Assembly (NCBI GenBank): GCA_045589235.1
Contig: JAZNOR010000014.1
Span: 1 to 26,153, forward strand
Source of the DNA: RGIG7332 sp045589235
GTDB taxonomy: Bacteria > Bacillota > Clostridia > Oscillospirales > JAAYXM01
DNA: 26,153 nucleotides
Direction: 5' to 3'
This document shows, piece after piece, positions 24,901 to 26,153 of the stretch. Within the stretch, counting starts at the first letter, position 1. Every line of letters begins with the position of its first letter. The position numbers were made by a program, and so were the translations under genes. The notes beneath the pieces were generated by a model that saw nothing but the letters and a program-made list of their open reading frames with translations, ran no database searches and had not been told where the DNA came from.

Positions 24901-25099
24901 CGTCAAAAAGCTCTAAAAATCTTCTGAGTCCGGAAGTACCGGGAGTTATATATTCTTTATAATTTATATTATTTTCTTCTTTAATGAGAACTTCCATATT
25001 AAAGGTTGTGATGTTCGCTTCTTCCTTGTCTGAAAAAAAAGCGATTGCCCAAGCTGCTATACGGCTTTTAAGGATAGAATCAATTTTTTTGATTTCCAT
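15917..25099 (-). CDS. Giant (3060 aa) LOTUS-like/helical-solenoid/STAND NTPase protein
   Basis: Start 25099 (8 nt after AGGAG) is preferred over an ATG 6 nt upstream. Domains, by eye: (1) three tandem repeats of about 70 residues at 3-82, 86-153 and 154-224, marked by NINYK (44-48), DIDYK (119-123) and DIDYK (189-193) followed by an 'W/FL...F...F.I.G' tail, resembling winged-helix OST-HTH/LOTUS domains; (2) an unassigned globular domain, about 230-345; (3) about 2100 residues of alternating amphipathic helices, probably a degenerate TPR-like solenoid; (4) an Ig-like beta domain, about 2523-2622, with a VKNMGNETAENITLQF strand pattern; (5) a STAND-type NTPase with 'YGRDKEM', Walker A GLKRAGKSS (2685-2693) and Walker B LMLIIDEFD (D2792, E2793); (6) a C-terminal winged helix, about 2955-3035. 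It is uninterrupted over 9.2 kb. Sensor and switch roles are inferred. Confidence 0.9.
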   Translation of the reverse strand: MEIKKIDSILKSRIAAWAIAFFSDKEEANITTFNMEVLIKEENNINYKEYITPGTSGLRRFLELFDDIFKLRFEANQWYCSLNSSSYVQARKAVFDLIRENGGRMLLAKIPSGLRDRYDIDYKLHSGKKTLANWLESDFGGIFEIHGYFCFAKTEIHDVISYALTDLIEANGGTISADEFASKLSSSFDIDYKDYAKNRSVTAWLSDEFSNDFIIDGDVISVSECEVVPLSKKVSREVAQLHSIAFMPLWIGGNLKLLHKYTGESRSNDEWTSIVARGFSRALLGETQLFCYTAEQRTKIVFNTGIKTEAGNSVFCVLKPNPSTSDLHPFFLDAFCCIAEDDTEICNEVKQNIPDILNSDNVLEKKYEELRNTLELLIDYQDKLRTSLPDLSSKINDGAAIDAETFNVLRAYYEKWHHARDIIEYLGWDTEGEAVMNLPALANRLEYKNRKFDVLSRAVEMFVDFAEAVSAYCKSNLLEKMSEVIEKDIEIAKNASLEHYSEFKDLLVYYTELMEITEYDAGKLFELADSIVFINEHFASVLSINIVKLAFLKKSADEMAIGRKSVPNDVLSLLSQLDAISLTEEEMREYSDINCDELFNIAINSCNSETLARLLISVSALYRTKLENAIVTGNFDKCRALITSDEAHDIANKSQEALLTAVDAEEKNATVLTLYECGKRLFNILGNHNRCAEKYFIAGLRTEPDSCAAALMDLYASENETESFFAIWDKFGRNLSLSAENTKFLLYTLCLKGEDALKEYLKKNICVLYVAEYATSLIATLNEFNYTELSDMCKARIAHISSATELNALEAQILQMKNNSDASKVSEFAGSSSLAELGYTDDEAESIVSSLISYETSDDTSTPLLRLYDVQGNKNGTAEKLLWEAVCDEFNADNCVILLKILVSENRYDEVCDLFECYESTLIKSSAAREAYIKALIHTKATPLFSFVKDNMQDCLKLLLSGELSGNDFKNTACEKINDVTFHLGDDVIQSIVVLSDNLRDIATNTVKLSDFGLNTEQIESFVSVYRTDSFSRDRDILSLAERLYVFLGACDAAKDFAQLALECGFDAVGLLWKIYSDTNNSDAMLELLSANPKIREGKENEYCALLFSKNEYEKFLYEATLLNSKNPELIIQIAIAKCHLGKSISDELSRLSGDISDVPTGLLNGLISVMAENGLVCDAKNFLVEHFNELISTHSSSELENIITANGKLSADELKNMQKLASESDFKKFVVYIYETFGIGRFKAASKKFLDEALSQPADKQIFDHLKTIYAKNEDFLVKIILGELTNIIKSSSDKAEASEKIENAMDAGIPLTADGTLTIISLLKEYELPVTNKICTNIISMCKASQINKECLEFFNSIPSFYSLNHSTEVLYMLCDMHKACVLQHSFNEGWIKNAITICTKLIDTEYFYDAEYCMYLIQKSVGNLSFAKFNLLSLLDKKRESQAEFLPEIEAEAEKLHLSEDTSIFDLFIEMAENSEISEIIEYCEYCSNFIHDKKALTEYYKENFGDMMADSYPDDSHTILLRLLYSNPKNGEYWYHSANMSFGEHPGVYTKLLYTASKLTNSVKIWNECIDACERHSQEDLLMDVLTDYAKNASMPKGLSSLRELLAKKVNANPLYFSALDSSRFAELVSIICERMKGDDGIRGNHSALKDLSSIAIATNSKEAYDIMLDYAAEYVFGENCNLGFAIACKLIQAKRLTEAKLAIERLSTIASLKYKNLISRLAAMSIDELAAWSSETINTELLDMILPDGNYPNIDTINTFALMHTADDKAETGAMLICDLLDDKPGDYGYYMALFILCKQLPNRIDLLHKALCGLVENKPGNSRVFYTRSKKDLAIALANLNAVVMSRGINAQISAFDGYDFTKSTWEYYQKFEGSIEDLSELNEIQEAYEKILNALEHRPDEIAELIYKLVFGYVTGNWCEFIKQCWEMRANMAPYLDYYSSFDNGMTRSVLCVAYSLPDSERKAFIEWIEHSGTPACNAQFNTAVSVYKSGYYENIPHDIFEVNILKLPFEENSVFDHVFANTISQLYSKAPNFIYPYAMIVGNLAGATNAMGELYKHAMNAFEASNDGIANKLFAAMNDLCRKKQIFHMGAGNIHKAYEIYEAMMRITGVFSGNGDAIEAVSKNNFNPWSCIHMVFALLYTKRANEVSRLKQYFSYDNQCLTDVILTIINKNVSDADKLNAINSLYDELSRGIVYFVVRMWDTANKRYAFISDPVCREKAGDELKVIAANLPKHFNTIPSPYHYIWVEPSKINKNAYIQLEVTTEKTNFEVVDVVDVSVADAISSDKKLSIVSDLEPLSSNESIDALWDEHEAIHSFGAENYKLRLDISKKIYRLALARDTDAALLNDYAIRYGVDYYYYCMGNKGWSAANSIMLELVLACDVSSSLEGARMLKSTVRSTALHELLHRGYTNISFMVEDYLKNKQAFIKMRNMLPVSEKTVSAILSDVNCVYTALEIIAKASVETSDSHISAYKSALMKAERQISPQGTQGWPMVINSVLKMIHDEIIKISRRAKLEVKILSKTAQMCNGLIYGQVKNMGNETAENITLQFSYDNGFESNIYELPRLDKEEIAVFEIYYSSKPETTKLNYKIFLSYESRGEVYPEVLDASLDITERSFVDFETNLYLTDKPISDFKLLPDGTVYSENFYGRDKEMRDIRSVFSGENFSDYKNIIIKGLKRAGKSSVLNYMLRYGEFKCDNAVTIYIDCLGAARNNSPIYRKLVEAVITECKRKNVGNVSEEEWATFERKYALSETQSDFDAEKLQLFYRDLKELNGKGLMLIIDEFDVLTDAIGEEDQGIDNTLFASLRTLCNSPYCQDAVHLAICGATNLIRYMDGGRFNQFFMQFGENNIEIGRLSEAEMRAMLITPYERSGQKVEFTNEAMAMIWKITNGLVWYSKLIASNALKRAHKKERNIIYPSDVVDAITSVTSNAEQLKILAESCLDKERPVVLALQSLSAKPTEYVRVSQLLELLSDKFSQSEIESILTTLVKMQILERNPFDRYSYRFEVELYWYYFRTLPSDFERRAEIPIKFDEVKAQQPTQNNESRFDR

Positions 25100-25137
25100 T
25101 TTCATTCTCCTCTTTGCGGCATATTACGATATTATAT

Positions 25138-25166
25138 ATTATAAAGTATAAAGCGTAAAAAAACAA
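25138..25166 (-). promoter_or_regulatory. Promoter of the giant-gene operon
   Basis: Read leftward: TTGTTT (25166-25161), 17-nt spacer, TATAAT (25143-25138). A second TATAAT-like box at 25131-25136 gives an alternative. The leader is about 30 nt. The weak -35 is compatible with low basal expression. Confidence 0.6.
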
Positions 25167-25174
25167 GTGCCTGT

Positions 25175-25201
25175 AAAAAAGCCTTGGCAATGCACCAAGA
25201 C
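25175..25201 (-). terminator. Terminator just upstream of the operon promoter
   Basis: Read leftward, GTCTTGG pairs with CCAAGGC (one mismatch) around TGCATTG and is followed by TTTTTT. It insulates the operon from transcription coming from the right. Confidence 0.6.
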
Positions 25202-25230
25202 TTTGGTAAATCGGATTTTGGATAAGGCTT

Positions 25231-25383
25231 AACTTCACTTGTTTTAAGTGCAATTGCAATCTTTTAACACTGTTTAAATGTAAAATACCGCTTGCCGTTT
25301 TCAAGCCTTGAATAGATTCTCATAAGCATTTGCGTTTTTATTTGAGTAAAGCTCTTTGCAAGGCGCAATTTTCTAATCTGCAA
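25231..25383 (-). pseudogene. Decayed XRE-type helix-turn-helix regulator
   Basis: Read leftward from 25383 the frame gives IRKLRLAKSFTQIKTQMLM, then RIYSRLENGKRYFTFKQC, a TAA stop at 25266-25264, and continues in the same frame KIAIALKTSEVKPYP. The pattern 'LR..K.(F/L)TQ', '(Y)S(R/K)(I/L)E(N/R)GKR' and 'KIA..L' is the classic HTH_3 (Cro/CI) order. Residues normally between the second and third helix are missing, the stop interrupts the last helix, and no plausible start or RBS remains. The remnant sits between a terminator and the promoter of the giant-gene operon, where such regulators are often found. Confidence 0.55.
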
Positions 25384-25421
25384 AAAAATCCACCCGCGGT
25401 TAAATTAACCGTGGGTGGATT
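25382..25421 (-). terminator. Terminator of the 25452-25958 lipoprotein gene
   Basis: AATCCACCC-G-CGGTTAA (25387-25403) pairs with TTAACCG-T-GGGTGGATT (25405-25421), about 17 bp with a G-U pair. On the leftward strand a run of seven T follows. Confidence 0.88.
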
Positions 25422-25451
25422 AAATTACAAGCGAAACGAACAGTTTGCCTC

Positions 25452-25958
25452 TCATTCTAAAAGCTCTGAAACGTTCTTAATATCTCCGTATTTCAGGAGA
25501 AAGTCTTCTTTTGTCATTTTATAAAACTTCAATTTTGGGAGTTCACCATCGAAGAAGTTCATTGGGTCATCTTCTACATAAAAGTAAAAATCGTTTTTGT
25601 AATAGGAGCCCCGTCCTGAAAAACTCTCATTGTAAAAAGTAGATCCCGTGTGGACACTGTTTTCATCTTCCTGAAAAGACGTTATTTCCTTAAAATAAGT
25701 ATTTCCATCTATGTTGAGATATGAAGAGTAGAAGCAAACAAACTTGCCGTCTTTAAATATATGCCCTTTTAATTCTCCAGCGCCACATTTAAAGTTGTCA
25801 GTTGAATAGAAAAAGCCAAAAGGTTCTTTACAAACCCAAACACACCACGCATCTTCTTCATTCTCTCCAGGAAGAAACTTTGGCATTCCACGGGTACACC
25901 CGCAAGTAAGCGATAATAAAATACATATTAAAGCTAAAATGAGAAACTTCTTTTTCAT
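25452..25958 (-). CDS. Small lipoprotein of unknown function
   Basis: 168 residues. The N-terminus MKKKFLILALICILLSLTCG is a lipoprotein signal; the lipobox ends at LTCGC with attachment at Cys21. The mature chain is rich in Phe, Tyr and acidic residues and has a beta-like pattern (WCVWVCKEPFGFFYSTDNFK; FVCFYSSYLNIDGNTYF; SYYKNDFYFYVEDDP). AAAGG is 9-10 nt before the ATG, and the stop of the upstream gene lies only 6 nt before the start. Five further Cys residues are visible, some of which may pair. No family recognised; it follows its upstream neighbour in one transcript and ends at the 25382-25421 terminator. Confidence 0.8.
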   Translation of the reverse strand: MKKKFLILALICILLSLTCGCTRGMPKFLPGENEEDAWCVWVCKEPFGFFYSTDNFKCGAGELKGHIFKDGKFVCFYSSYLNIDGNTYFKEITSFQEDENSVHTGSTFYNESFSGRGSYYKNDFYFYVEDDPMNFFDGELPKLKFYKMTKEDFLLKYGDIKNVSELLE

Positions 25959-25964
25959 TTTCTA

Positions 25965-26153
25965 TCAACCTTTCTTTATGCAATGCAAAACAAGCGGAAC
26001 ACGGTTACTTTTAAGAAAATACTCGTTCAGAGAATCTATCTCCATTGGAGCATCATCACCTGCATTATACATCTTATACTTGCCGCTTGAAAGCTTGTCC
26101 ACTGATATAGTGTGAATCATACTAGTAACCTTATCCGAATTCCAGAAGCTGAT
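25965..26153 (-). CDS. C-terminal part of an upstream gene (window edge)
   Basis: A frame entering from the right edge gives 62 residues (ISFWNSDKVTSM...VPLVLHCIKKG) before a TGA at 25965-25967. The lipoprotein ATG follows 6 nt later, which supports real, co-transcribed coding sequence. The final VPLVLHCIKKG and a 'GKYKMYNAGDDAPMEIDSLN' segment suggest a folded domain, but no family can be named from this fragment. Confidence 0.6.
   Translation of the reverse strand: MSFWNSDKVTSMIHTISVDKLSSGKYKMYNAGDDAPMEIDSLNEYFLKSNRVPLVLHCIKKG

Noticed and set aside
1..26153. CRISPR arrays, tRNA or rRNA genes, complete insertion sequences
   Set aside because: No regularly spaced direct repeats, cloverleaf-like sequence, rRNA motifs or transposase genes were seen on either strand by eye.

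Overview
The window looks like chromosomal DNA from a low-to-mid GC Firmicute, most likely a gut clostridium of the Oscillospirales or a near relative. Supporting signs are strong AGGAG/GAGGTG ribosome binding sites, frequent TTG and GTG starts, TTGxxx-17-TATAxT promoters, rho-independent terminators, a DUF6106-like gene, and an alr-mazF block preceded by a LolA/GerS-like lipoprotein, an order typical of Firmicutes. No rRNA, tRNA, CRISPR array, complete insertion sequence or phage structural module was seen.

Layout. 1-260: hairpin-rich non-coding DNA. 275-1728 (-): two small membrane proteins that look like distant tandem paralogs, each behind a near-identical 70-bp promoter/RBS cassette, plus a 43-aa small protein. 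2005-2853 (+): pyrE and a 47-aa charged protein. 2948-4303 (-): a MATE transporter flanked by copies of a palindromic repeat. 4460-5705 (+): DUF6106-like membrane protein and NAD(P)HX dehydratase. 5762-6451 (+): an AT-rich membrane-anchored PLD-like gene. 6626-9200 (+): lipoprotein, alr, mazF with no adjacent antitoxin, and a secreted protein. 9232-10240 (-): azlC-azlD. 10378-13327 (+): UDP-GlcNAc 2-epimerase, a LolA/RseB-like anchored protein and an FkbM-type methyltransferase. 13358-13953: about 600 bp of non-coding, hairpin- and repeat-rich DNA.

The most unusual region is the leftward operon 25099 to 13987. It encodes a 3060-residue protein, a 503-residue P-loop ATPase and a 129-residue three-helix membrane protein. 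The giant protein has three tandem N-terminal winged-helix/LOTUS-like repeats, about 2100 residues of helical solenoid, an Ig-like beta domain, and a C-terminal STAND-type NTPase with a winged helix. The operon has its own promoter and terminator, and a decayed XRE-type regulator lies just upstream. Its design (large solenoid, two STAND-like switches, small membrane protein) resembles NTP-dependent conflict or signalling systems, but I do not recognise it as a named system and its function is inference.

The right edge (25452-26153, -) holds a lipoprotein and the C-terminal part of an upstream gene. Starts were moved from the longest ORF wherever an RBS pointed to an internal start.
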